Source: Gloeocapsa sp. PCC 7428 (GTDB lineage: Bacteria; Cyanobacteriota; Cyanobacteriia; Cyanobacteriales; Chroococcidiopsidaceae). Taken from it: a stretch of 64,000 nt of DNA. The notes below the pieces were generated by a model. It did not search any database, had not been told where the DNA came from, and saw only the letters and a list, made by a program, of their open reading frames with translations. Positions 43,501 through 51,113 of the stretch are shown here, piece after piece. Within the stretch, counting starts at the first letter, position 1, and each line of letters begins with the position of its first letter. The stretch spans positions 140,467 through 204,466 of the forward strand of contig NC_019746.1 of assembly GCF_000317555.1 (NCBI RefSeq). Direction: 5' to 3'. Position numbers and translations under genes: made by a program.

Positions 43501-44990
43501 AAGCACGCAAGAAAACGCCGACAAAAATTGTCCATTTGTGGCAATTAGACCAAGATCAAAATGATTTGCAGCTTGGGTTTTATAGTTTGTTATTTCTGGT
43601 ACAAGCACTTGATACACCAATTGATATCAGTGTCATCACAAATGAATTACACGAAGTTGTAGGCACAGAAAACACCGAGCCTGTAGGGACAACAATTCTA
43701 GGATTATGCAAAGTTATTCCGCAAGAATTTCCCCAAATTCGCTGTCGAAATATTGACATTGAGCGAGATAAAACTCAAATTAGAGATTTAATTGCAGAAC
43801 TTACCACACCCGCATTCGATAACGTTGCGTATCGCAATCATCACCGTTGGCTACAAACATATGAGAAATTACCAAAAATTGCCAACAAACCATTACGAAC
43901 AGGCGGCGTCTATCTCATTGTCGGAGATTTAGTCGAAGGTTTAGGACTTGTTTTTGCACAATATCTTGCCGAAAAATATCATGCCAGATTGATTATTGTA
44001 GGAAGAGCAGATTTACCCGAAAAACACGATTGGGAAAAATGGCTTGCTACCCACGGGCGACAAGATACCGTCAGCGATTGCATTCGCAAATTACAAAATA
44101 TTGAAGCCCAAAGTCAAGAAATGCTATTCTTTAGCGCTGATTTAGCCTCAGAAAGAATTTGCGAAATAGTTGCCAAAGCCGATCAGCATTTTGGTAAAAT
44201 TCATGGTGTGATTTATGCGGGAGTCATGGGCGATCGCGCTAGTCATCTAATCAAATCACTCACCCCTACCCAAATAGAAGAGCAATTTCACTCTAAAGTA
44301 TACGGCTTAATCGCGCTTGAACAAGCCCTGCAAGGTAGACCAATCGACTTTTACCTACTACAATCTTCACTTTCAACCGTCGTTGGGGGAGTAGGATTTG
44401 CAGCCTACGCAGCAGCAAATACATTCATGGATGCTTTCGCCCGCGCCCACAATCAACATTCTACAAAGTGGATTAGCGTCAACTGGGATGCCGTCAAATT
44501 TGATGATACCGACATCCAAAGCAACTCAGCCCTACTCAACTTTGCCATGACACCCCAACAAGTTTGGGAATTAACCGAACGCATTTTATCAACAACCGGC
44601 ATTCCACAAATCATCGCCACACCCAGAGACTTACAAAATCCCATCACCGAAATTCAACCGACACTCCCCACAATCGAAGAGAGACCAGCAACCTACATCC
44701 CCCCCAGCAACGAAATCGAGCAAAAAGTTGCCAACATCATGCAAGAACTGCTAGGAATCCAACACATCAGCATTCACGACAACTTCTTTGAACTCGGCGG
44801 ACATTCGCTACTCGCAATCCAAGCCGTTTCCCGCCTGCGCGAAGACTTTCAAATAGATTTACCAATGCGCGAATTTTTATTCGAGTCACCCACAATCGCC
44901 GGAATCGCCAAAGTCATCGACGACAAACTTACACAAAAACAAGCCGATATGCTCGAACTGCTGCAACAGATAGAACAAGAAGATGGGTAG
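40545..44990 (+). CDS. Type I PKS module KS-AT-KR-carrier
   Basis: 1481 residues. KS (about 32-455) has C201 in QTGCSTS, ETHGTGT and KTNIGHLDAAAG. AT (about 545-830) has S638 in GHSIGEY and HAFH, hence malonyl-CoA. The KR-like region (about 1115-1310) keeps the active-site Ser (LLQSSLS) and Y1288 (FAAYAAANTF). Its nucleotide-binding loop reads VGDLVEGLG instead of TGGLGGLG, with one extra residue, and it lacks LDD. There is no DH, MT or ER. The carrier (about 1395-1455) has FELGGHSLLA (S1421), a PCP-like sequence suited to hand over to the NRPS. A heptamer-derived insert sits between KS and AT. The start lies 14 bp inside the preceding gene after AGGGGC. It would leave a beta-hydroxy group if KR works, or a beta-keto group if not. 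Confidence 0.93.
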   Translation: MNQTNINDNTQQRVLTALKEARAKLEAVEQAKNERIAIIGMAGRFPGARNIDEFWQNICNGKNSIQFLPDEELQANGVDAELNHPNYVKAYASFPDFEYFAADFFGYSPREAEIIEPQHRIFLECAYEALETAGYDPEKYQGDIGVYAGASLNSYIINLYTSALGINNVQAVISNVMGLMPTRVSYKLNLTGPSCGVQTGCSTSLVSVHLACQSLLNRECDMALAGGVSVNASGKSGYVYQADGVLSPDGYCRAFDAQGQGTVFGNGVGIVVLKRLSEALADGDYIYAIIKGSAINNDGASKVGLTAPSVAGQAKVVASAIAKAGINPETIEYIETHGTGTALGDPIEIAALTKAFRQYTQAAQFCAIASVKTNIGHLDAAAGVAGLIKTALAINHGKIPPSLNFESPNPQIDFTDSPFYVNTQLQDWHNTPRRAAVSSFGMGGTNAHVILEAEGRRQEVEGRRQGRNYQLLVVSAKTDAALEVATANLVEYLKQIPDVNLADVAYTLQVGRQHFTERRAVACQDATQVIELLSSADSRHSTQNNLVFMFAGQGSQYLDMAKELYATESLFREHVDRCCEILKPHLGLNLCDVIYSPAAVANINDTLYAQPALFVIEYALAQLWMSWGIQPQAMIGHSIGEYVAATLAGVFALEDALAIVAMRGRLMQQCSPGAMLAVSLTATQVNAYLNQDLTIAAINGDKMCVVSGAIAAIEELQQRLTAEGIGCRRLHTSHAFHSPMMQSVVEPLVAQLHQIQLSAPQIPFISNLTGTWIATSEATDPNYWGNQLRQTVKFGAGIAEIMQLANPIFLEVAPGRTLSSLVKAQFQVDTLVSLHHPQEQQSDIALMLQSLGKLWQAGVEINWQGLYADEKRSRIPLPTYPFERQRYWVERDNKNTIVEHQTDIDDWLYIPAWKRSAPVPGEETGECWLLFIDSAGLGSQLAQHLQQIGHDVVIVKAEREFSDNEQVYAIAPDNATDYTRLLDSLQARKKTPTKIVHLWQLDQDQNDLQLGFYSLLFLVQALDTPIDISVITNELHEVVGTENTEPVGTTILGLCKVIPQEFPQIRCRNIDIERDKTQIRDLIAELTTPAFDNVAYRNHHRWLQTYEKLPKIANKPLRTGGVYLIVGDLVEGLGLVFAQYLAEKYHARLIIVGRADLPEKHDWEKWLATHGRQDTVSDCIRKLQNIEAQSQEMLFFSADLASERICEIVAKADQHFGKIHGVIYAGVMGDRASHLIKSLTPTQIEEQFHSKVYGLIALEQALQGRPIDFYLLQSSLSTVVGGVGFAAYAAANTFMDAFARAHNQHSTKWISVNWDAVKFDDTDIQSNSALLNFAMTPQQVWELTERILSTTGIPQIIATPRDLQNPITEIQPTLPTIEERPATYIPPSNEIEQKVANIMQELLGIQHISIHDNFFELGGHSLLAIQAVSRLREDFQIDLPMREFLFESPTIAGIAKVIDDKLTQKQADMLELLQQIEQEDG
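41897..41946. repeat. In-frame (GGCAGAA)n array between KS and AT
   Basis: About seven units of GGCAGAA/GGCAGGA/GGTAGAA encode EAEGRRQEVEGRRQGR after the KS terminal NAHVIL motif. Confidence 0.85.
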
Positions 44991-44999
44991 TTGGAAGAG

Positions 45000-45145
45000 G
45001 GAAAAGGGGAAAGGGGAAGGGGTAATTGGTAATATGATTCATCCCAAAATCTCCTAAATCACCCAACCATCCCTCAACAACTCTTTCCTTTGTGTTCTTT
45101 GCGCCTAGCCTTCGGCAACCCCTACGGGGAAAGTGGTTCGTCTCA
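45000..45145. repeat. Intergenic repeats before the monooxygenase
   Basis: Starts with (GGGGAAA)n and GGTAATTGGTAAT units, then a variant of TTTGTGTTCTTTGCGCC, then a small palindrome (CCTTCGGCAACCCCTACGGGG), then GTGGTTCG. The last part is the complement of the CGAACCAC repeat found inside the PKS genes. Confidence 0.75.
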
Positions 45146-45165
45146 AACCCTCACCAAACAATATC

Positions 45166-46218
45166 ATGAAATTCAGCCTATTTTACTTCGACGGAGACGG
45201 TTCAGTTCTCCAACCAAACAAATACAAACTTCTGATCGAAAGCGCCAAATTCGCTGATCAAAACGGTTTCGCCGCGATTTGGACACCCGAACGTCACTTT
45301 CATGCTTTTGGTGGATTATACCCTAACCCCGCATTAACCAGCGCCGCCCTAGCAACGATCACCGATCGCATCCAACTCCGCGCCGGAAGCTTAGTCATAC
45401 CATTACACGATCCGATCCGAGTAGCAGAAGAGTGGGCAGTTGTCGATAACCTTTCTAATGGTAGAGTAGCGATCGCCTTTGCTTCAGGATGGACAGTCGA
45501 TGATTTTGTTTTAGCCCGCGACACTCACGCGCATCGTAAAGCGAATATGTGGCGTGGAATCAAACTTGTCCAGCAACTTTGGCGCGGTGACGCTGTTGAT
45601 TTTCAAGACGCAACGGGTAAATCGTTTCAAGTCAAAACTTTACCAAAACCAATTCAACCCGAATTACCAATTTGGATCACTTGTCAATCGAATGAAACTT
45701 TTATTGAAGCCGGAAAGCTTGGTGCGAACGTATTAACATCTTTGCTGACAGGTTCATTAGAAAGTATTGTTCCCAAAATTAAATTGTATCGCGAATCGTT
45801 GCAAAAACACGGTCATAAGCCAGAGTCAAGAAAAGTGACGTTGATGATGCATACTTTTTTGGGGGATAACGTTAATACGGTTAAAGAGAAGGTACGGCGA
45901 CCTTTTTGTAATTATTTAAAAACGCATTATGATTTGTTGGAAAATCTGGCGAAGGGAATGGGGTTGAATATTAGTATTAAGGATTTTTCTGAAGACGATC
46001 TTGATAGTTTGTTGCTGTTTGGTGTTGAAGGTTTTATGAAGGGAAGATCTTTGATTGGTACGCCGCAGATTTGTCGGAGTTTTGTTGAAGAAGTGCGACG
46101 GGCGGATGTGGATGAAATTGCTTGTTTGATTGATTTTGTGCAGGATTTTGATTATGTGATGGAGAGTTTATCTTATCTTAAGCAGTTGCAGGATATGGTT
46201 GTTTTGTCTGAGATTTGA
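45166..46218 (+). CDS. Luciferase-like (LLM) FMN-dependent monooxygenase, MupA/Atu3671 type
   Basis: 350 residues from the ATG at 45166 (MKFSLFYFDGDG). A GTG at 45133 extends the frame, but only through the upstream repeat, so it is not a credible start. Bacterial-luciferase-type TIM barrel with WTPERHFHAFGG, GSLVIPLHDPIRVAEEWAV, NGRVAIAFASGW and LPIWITCQSNE, all typical of the natural-product LLM subfamily that accompanies PKS/NRPS enzymes. Such enzymes hydroxylate carrier-bound intermediates using reduced FMN and O2. The site here is not known; position between the last PKS module and the first NRPS suggests oxidation of the polyketide tail or of the first aminoacyl unit (inference). Gaps on both sides are filled by repeats. 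No clear ribosome site. Confidence 0.88.
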   Translation: MKFSLFYFDGDGSVLQPNKYKLLIESAKFADQNGFAAIWTPERHFHAFGGLYPNPALTSAALATITDRIQLRAGSLVIPLHDPIRVAEEWAVVDNLSNGRVAIAFASGWTVDDFVLARDTHAHRKANMWRGIKLVQQLWRGDAVDFQDATGKSFQVKTLPKPIQPELPIWITCQSNETFIEAGKLGANVLTSLLTGSLESIVPKIKLYRESLQKHGHKPESRKVTLMMHTFLGDNVNTVKEKVRRPFCNYLKTHYDLLENLAKGMGLNISIKDFSEDDLDSLLLFGVEGFMKGRSLIGTPQICRSFVEEVRRADVDEIACLIDFVQDFDYVMESLSYLKQLQDMVVLSEI

Positions 46219-46310
46219 AACGTAGACGCATTGGCGAAGCCTTCTCGCAGAGTAGCGGCTTGCCGCAGGCTACCGCAGAGACGCAGAGATCGCAGAGGTA
46301 AGAGATGGGG
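46219..46310. repeat. Intergenic repeat before first NRPS
   Basis: AAACGTAGACGCATTGGCG, a palindromic segment around AGTAGCGGCTTGCCGCAGGC, and CGCAGAGACGCAGAGATCGC. Same family as the PKS-internal repeats and in the same orientation as those. Confidence 0.75.
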
Positions 46311-46326
46311 AGAGATTGTTGTAGAA

Positions 46327-49300
46327 ATGATGGATGAGCGAGGATTTGATGATTTGAGTAAAAGAATTGCGGCGCTTTCTCCTGAGAAGCGATCGCGATT
46401 TGAACGGCAGTTGCAATTACGGAAATTGGCGATTGGTCGGCGTGAGAATATTGATGAGTTACCGATTTCTTTGGCACAGGAAAGATTGTGGTTTTTGCAT
46501 CAGTTGGAGCCTGATAGTGCGGCTTATAATATTGCGATCGCCTGGCGATTTACGGGGGTATTGGATATTAGTATACTTGAGCGCTGTTTTGATACAATTG
46601 TGCAGCGTCATCACAGTTTGCGGACTGGTTTTGTGGCGATTGATGGTCAACCCCGTCAAGTAATTGTTGAAACTTCGATATCGTTACCTATTGTTGATTT
46701 GTCCGGTTTACCAGAGGCGATTCTTGATGCGGAAGTTGAAGATCTGGCGAAACAAGAAGCCCAACGCGCATTTGACTTGACGCAACCTCCTTTAATACGG
46801 TTAATGTTGCTTCGGCTGGCATCACAGAAGTTTGTTTTACTGCTTACATTACATCATCTGGTTGCTGATGGTTGGTCACGGGGTGTGATTCTCCGCGAAT
46901 TAGCATCACTTTATCGCGCTTTTGTCAATGGTCAATCGGCGGATGTGTTGCCTGAATTACCGATTCAATATGTTGATTTTGCGGTTTGGCAACGGCGATG
47001 GTTGCAAGATAGTGAACTCACAGCACAACTTGCGTATTGGAAACAGCAGTTGCAAGATTTATCGGTGTTGGAGTTACCAACGAATCGCCCGCGTCTACCT
47101 GTTCCCACTTTTCGCAGTGCGACACAATCTGTCTACTTTTCTGCCGCATTGTCGCAAGCCCTCAAAGCTTTGAGTCGTCAGCAGGGCGTGACGCTGTTTA
47201 TGTTACTCTTGGCGGCTTTTAAGGTGCTGTTGCATCGTTACACAGGGCAAAATGATATCGCCGTGGGTTCGCCGATTGCTAATCGTAATTGGGTAGAGGT
47301 TGAGCCATTAATTGGCTTTTTTGTCAATACGCTGGTGCTGCGGACAAATTTGGCGGGGAATCCTAAGTTTGATACTCTCCTTCAACGAGTGCGCGATGTC
47401 GCCGCAGGTGCTTATAAACACCAAGATTTACCGTTTGCCAAGCTTGTCGAAGAATTGCAACCGCAGCGCAGTCTTAGTCACAATCCGCTGTTTCAGGTGA
47501 TGTTTCAGGTGCAAAATGAGGCGTATCAATTACAAAATGCGATCGCACCTGAATTAGCCATCCCTGGCTTACACTTAGAACAACAATGGATCGATTCTGG
47601 CACAACCAAGTTTGACATGACTTGGCATTTAGCTGAAAGATCCGATGGTATTTTGGCAGTTGTCGAATACAGTACAGATTTATTTGATGCAGATACAATC
47701 GCCCGTATGCTGCAACATTTTCAGGTATTACTTGTGGGTATTGTTGGTGATCCCCAGCAACGTCTTTCCGAATTACCAATTCTGAGCGATATTGAACAAA
47801 ATCAAATTTTATTTGAATGGAACAAGACAACAATTGAGTATCCGTTACTCGGAATTCATCAATTATTTGAAGCACAAGTAGAACGCACACCCGATAATAT
47901 TGCAGTTAGCTTTGAAAATCAACAACTTACCTATCGCGAACTCAATTGCAAAGCGAATCAACTAGCACATTACTTACGTTCTTTAGGTGTTAAGCCTGAT
48001 GTTTTAGTAGGAATTTGCCTTCCTAGATCGTTAGAACTCGTCATTGGATTACTTGGAATTCTCAAAGCAGGTGGGGCATATGTTCCTATTGATCCAAAAC
48101 TACCACGCGATCGCATCGAATATATCTTAAAAGATGCGCAAGTCTCAAGATTAATTTGTTCTCACTCCACTCAAATTACTGAGGCAATCTTAATTGATTC
48201 TGATAGGGATGCGATCGCACAATTTCCATCAACAAACCCTGATAATATGACAAGTGGGCAAAACCTTGCTTATGTTATTTACACTTCTGGCTCGACAGGT
48301 ACACCTAAAGGCACATTACTAACGCATCAAGGATTGACAAACTACCTGAATTGGGCGATGACTGCTTACAATGTCGAACAAGGATGCGGTGCGCCAGTTC
48401 AATCCTCGATTGGCTTTGATGCGACAATTACCAGTCTTTACGCGCCGTTGCTGGTAGGAAAAACGGTTGTTTTAATCCCAGAAGATCGAGAAATTGAAAT
48501 ACTTGGTGCGTTACTAAGTGCGAATAGTCATTTTAGCTTGGTGAAATCGACACCAGCACATTTAGATATATTGAGTCAATTGTTAGCAGATAAACACAAT
48601 TGGCAGTCTACCAACGCTTTTGTAGTTGGTGGTGATGCACTGTTAAAACATCATCTTGATTTCTGGTGCGATCGCGATCCTCGTGCAAAAATAATTAATG
48701 AATATGGACCCACGGAAACCGTTGTTGGCTGTTGTGTTTATGATGCAATATCTGTGGATAACATAGCGAATACGGTTCCTATCGGTCGTCCAATTGATAA
48801 TATCCAACTTTATATTCTCGATCAATATTTGCAACCTGTTCCGGTTGGAATACCTGGTGAACTGTATATTGGTGGAATTAGTCTCGCGCGTGGTTATTTA
48901 AATAAACCAGAGTTAACCGCAGAGAAATTTATTCCCAACCCGTTTAATAGGGGAAATGCAATCGCAGAAAGTCGAATTTATAAAACGGGAGATTTAGCGC
49001 GGTATCGTGCTGATGGTAATATTGAATATTTAGGACGGTTAGATCGTCAAGTTAAAATTCGCGGCTTTCGTGTCGAACTCGCAGAAATTGAAACAATTCT
49101 TACCCAACATCCGCACATTCAACAAGCTGTTGCAACTGTACAGAATAATAGCGATCGCCAGCAGTTAATTGCTTATATCGTTTTACAGCCGGAAAGCAAA
49201 ATTACTCATTCTGAAATTCGTCAATTTCTAGAATCAAAGCTTCCCGACTATATGATTCCCTCGGTTTTTGTGACATTACCAGCGTTGCCGCTAACAAATA

Positions 49301-51009
49301 ACGGTAAAGTTGATCGGAAAGCTTTACCAACACCAGTATTCAATCAAATTAATGCAACAAAAACACCGCCATGTACAGCAAATGAGGCAACATTAGTTAA
49401 AATTTGGTCGGAAGTGTTAGGCGTAAGCGTAGGAATTCACGACAACTTTTTTGAACTCGGAGGCGATTCGATTCTTAGCATTCAAATCGTTGCGAAGGCA
49501 AATCAAATCGGGCTAAATCTAACTCCACGGCTATTATTTCAACATCAAACGATCGCTGCTTTAGCAACTGTTGCTAGCACAACACCACAAATTCAAGCAC
49601 AACAGGGAATCGTTACAGGTAATGTACTATTAACACCGATTCAACATTGGTTTTTCGAGAATCATTCTGAATTACACCACTACAATCAATCGATTTTACT
49701 AGAAACTACACCGCTAAAATCTGAGTTGGTACGTACAACGTTGCAACAACTTTTGATTCATCATGATGCATTACGAATGCGATTTGTCAAGGATGATGGT
49801 TGGCAGCAGTTTTATACATTACCAGATCAAACAGCGCTTTGTATTGTAGATTTATCATTGGTTGCCGATCAACAAGCTGTTATTCATCAAATAAGCGCGC
49901 AAGCACAAAGGTGCCTCAATTTATCAAAATCACTGTTTCAATGCGTATTATTTAAGCGAGGTCAGCAGCACGACTCGTTACTATTTATTATCCATCATCT
50001 TGTGATTGATGGTATTTCGTGGCGGGTATTAATTGACGACTTTTTTGCTGCTTATCAGCAAGTTGAACGCGGCGAAAAACTTCAACTCCCAGCGAAAACA
50101 ACCGCGTTTCAAGATTGGGGAAATCGTTTAGTTGACTATGCGCGATCGCCAGATATTTTAGCTGACTTAGAATATTGGGTAAATAATGTTTCGCAATCGG
50201 TAGCATTACCAGTTGATTATCCGATAACTCAAATTAATAACACGGCTACATCTGAGCAAATAATTACACTCAGTATCGAACAAACCCGCGCTTTATTAGA
50301 AGAAGTTCCTCGATACTACCACACTCAAATTAATGATATATTACTAACAGCAATCGTCCAAAGTTTTACTCAGTGGACAAATTCTAATACTTTACTATTA
50401 GATTTAGAAGGACACGGGCGCGAAGATTTATTTGCAGATGTCGATTTATCGCGAACTGTAGGATGGTTTACCATTATATTTTCCGTGCGATTAATATTAA
50501 ACGATCGCCATCCGGCAACAGCATTAAAATCAATCAAAGAGCAACTACGTCAAATTCCACATAACGGAATTAGCTACGGCTTACTACGCTACCTCACAAA
50601 CGATCAGCAAGTGCGATCGCGTTTACAAAACTTACCAGCAGCCGAAGTAAAATTCAACTATCTAGGGCAAATCGATAATTCTATTGCTAACTTCATAAAA
50701 TCACCCGTCAGCAACCAACGCAGCCGCTTCAATAACCGTTGCTACAAACTCGAAATCAACGGATGGATTGCCGAAGATAAACTGCAATTGAGTTGGAATT
50801 ATAACCCCAGTATTCACACATCAACAACGATCGCACGTTTAACGCAAACATTCGCATCCGCGATCGCCAATATTATTACACACTGCCAATCACCCCAAGC
50901 AGGAGGTTACACACCCTCAGACTTCGCCGCCGCCAAACTCACCCAAAAACAACTCGACAAACTCATCACCAAAATCAAACCAACCAAGGGGAAACAAGGA
51001 AATCGGTAA
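46327..51009 (+). CDS. NRPS module C-A-PCP-E
   Basis: 1560 residues from the ATG at 46327; the longer frame from 46231 begins inside a repeat and adds a meaningless Arg-rich leader. C domain (about 45-480) with HHLVADG (H176-G182), LCL-like. A domain (about 510-980) with YTSGSTGTPKG, NEYGPTE and YKTGDLARYR. PCP FELGGDSIL with S1048. E domain (about 1095-1530) with HHLVIDGISWR (from H1223), EGHGRE and FNYLGQID, all intact. My manual read of the ten A-domain pocket positions is D-A-T-K-V-G-E-V-G-K, closest to Asn-type codes, so D-Asn would be produced after epimerisation. The first C domain should accept the polyketide chain. Alignment was by eye against GrsA and needs checking. Confidence 0.94.
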   Translation: MMDERGFDDLSKRIAALSPEKRSRFERQLQLRKLAIGRRENIDELPISLAQERLWFLHQLEPDSAAYNIAIAWRFTGVLDISILERCFDTIVQRHHSLRTGFVAIDGQPRQVIVETSISLPIVDLSGLPEAILDAEVEDLAKQEAQRAFDLTQPPLIRLMLLRLASQKFVLLLTLHHLVADGWSRGVILRELASLYRAFVNGQSADVLPELPIQYVDFAVWQRRWLQDSELTAQLAYWKQQLQDLSVLELPTNRPRLPVPTFRSATQSVYFSAALSQALKALSRQQGVTLFMLLLAAFKVLLHRYTGQNDIAVGSPIANRNWVEVEPLIGFFVNTLVLRTNLAGNPKFDTLLQRVRDVAAGAYKHQDLPFAKLVEELQPQRSLSHNPLFQVMFQVQNEAYQLQNAIAPELAIPGLHLEQQWIDSGTTKFDMTWHLAERSDGILAVVEYSTDLFDADTIARMLQHFQVLLVGIVGDPQQRLSELPILSDIEQNQILFEWNKTTIEYPLLGIHQLFEAQVERTPDNIAVSFENQQLTYRELNCKANQLAHYLRSLGVKPDVLVGICLPRSLELVIGLLGILKAGGAYVPIDPKLPRDRIEYILKDAQVSRLICSHSTQITEAILIDSDRDAIAQFPSTNPDNMTSGQNLAYVIYTSGSTGTPKGTLLTHQGLTNYLNWAMTAYNVEQGCGAPVQSSIGFDATITSLYAPLLVGKTVVLIPEDREIEILGALLSANSHFSLVKSTPAHLDILSQLLADKHNWQSTNAFVVGGDALLKHHLDFWCDRDPRAKIINEYGPTETVVGCCVYDAISVDNIANTVPIGRPIDNIQLYILDQYLQPVPVGIPGELYIGGISLARGYLNKPELTAEKFIPNPFNRGNAIAESRIYKTGDLARYRADGNIEYLGRLDRQVKIRGFRVELAEIETILTQHPHIQQAVATVQNNSDRQQLIAYIVLQPESKITHSEIRQFLESKLPDYMIPSVFVTLPALPLTNNGKVDRKALPTPVFNQINATKTPPCTANEATLVKIWSEVLGVSVGIHDNFFELGGDSILSIQIVAKANQIGLNLTPRLLFQHQTIAALATVASTTPQIQAQQGIVTGNVLLTPIQHWFFENHSELHHYNQSILLETTPLKSELVRTTLQQLLIHHDALRMRFVKDDGWQQFYTLPDQTALCIVDLSLVADQQAVIHQISAQAQRCLNLSKSLFQCVLFKRGQQHDSLLFIIHHLVIDGISWRVLIDDFFAAYQQVERGEKLQLPAKTTAFQDWGNRLVDYARSPDILADLEYWVNNVSQSVALPVDYPITQINNTATSEQIITLSIEQTRALLEEVPRYYHTQINDILLTAIVQSFTQWTNSNTLLLDLEGHGREDLFADVDLSRTVGWFTIIFSVRLILNDRHPATALKSIKEQLRQIPHNGISYGLLRYLTNDQQVRSRLQNLPAAEVKFNYLGQIDNSIANFIKSPVSNQRSRFNNRCYKLEINGWIAEDKLQLSWNYNPSIHTSTTIARLTQTFASAIANIITHCQSPQAGGYTPSDFAAAKLTQKQLDKLITKIKPTKGKQGNR

Positions 51010-51100
51010 TTGGTAAATAAAAAGTCTAGTTTCTCTCACCTTATACCTCCCAACCTCTCCTCTCTGTGTTCTCTGCGCCTCTGTGGTTCGTTTCCTAAAA
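51010..51100. repeat. Intergenic repeats before second NRPS
   Basis: GGTAATTGGTAAAT heptamers, then TCTCTGTGTTCTCTGCGCC and CTCTGTGGTTCGTTTCC, the complement of the GGAAACGAACCACAGAG repeat seen inside the PKS genes. It ends about 15 bp before the start codon. Confidence 0.8.
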
Positions 51101-51113
51101 ACTACAACCCAAC

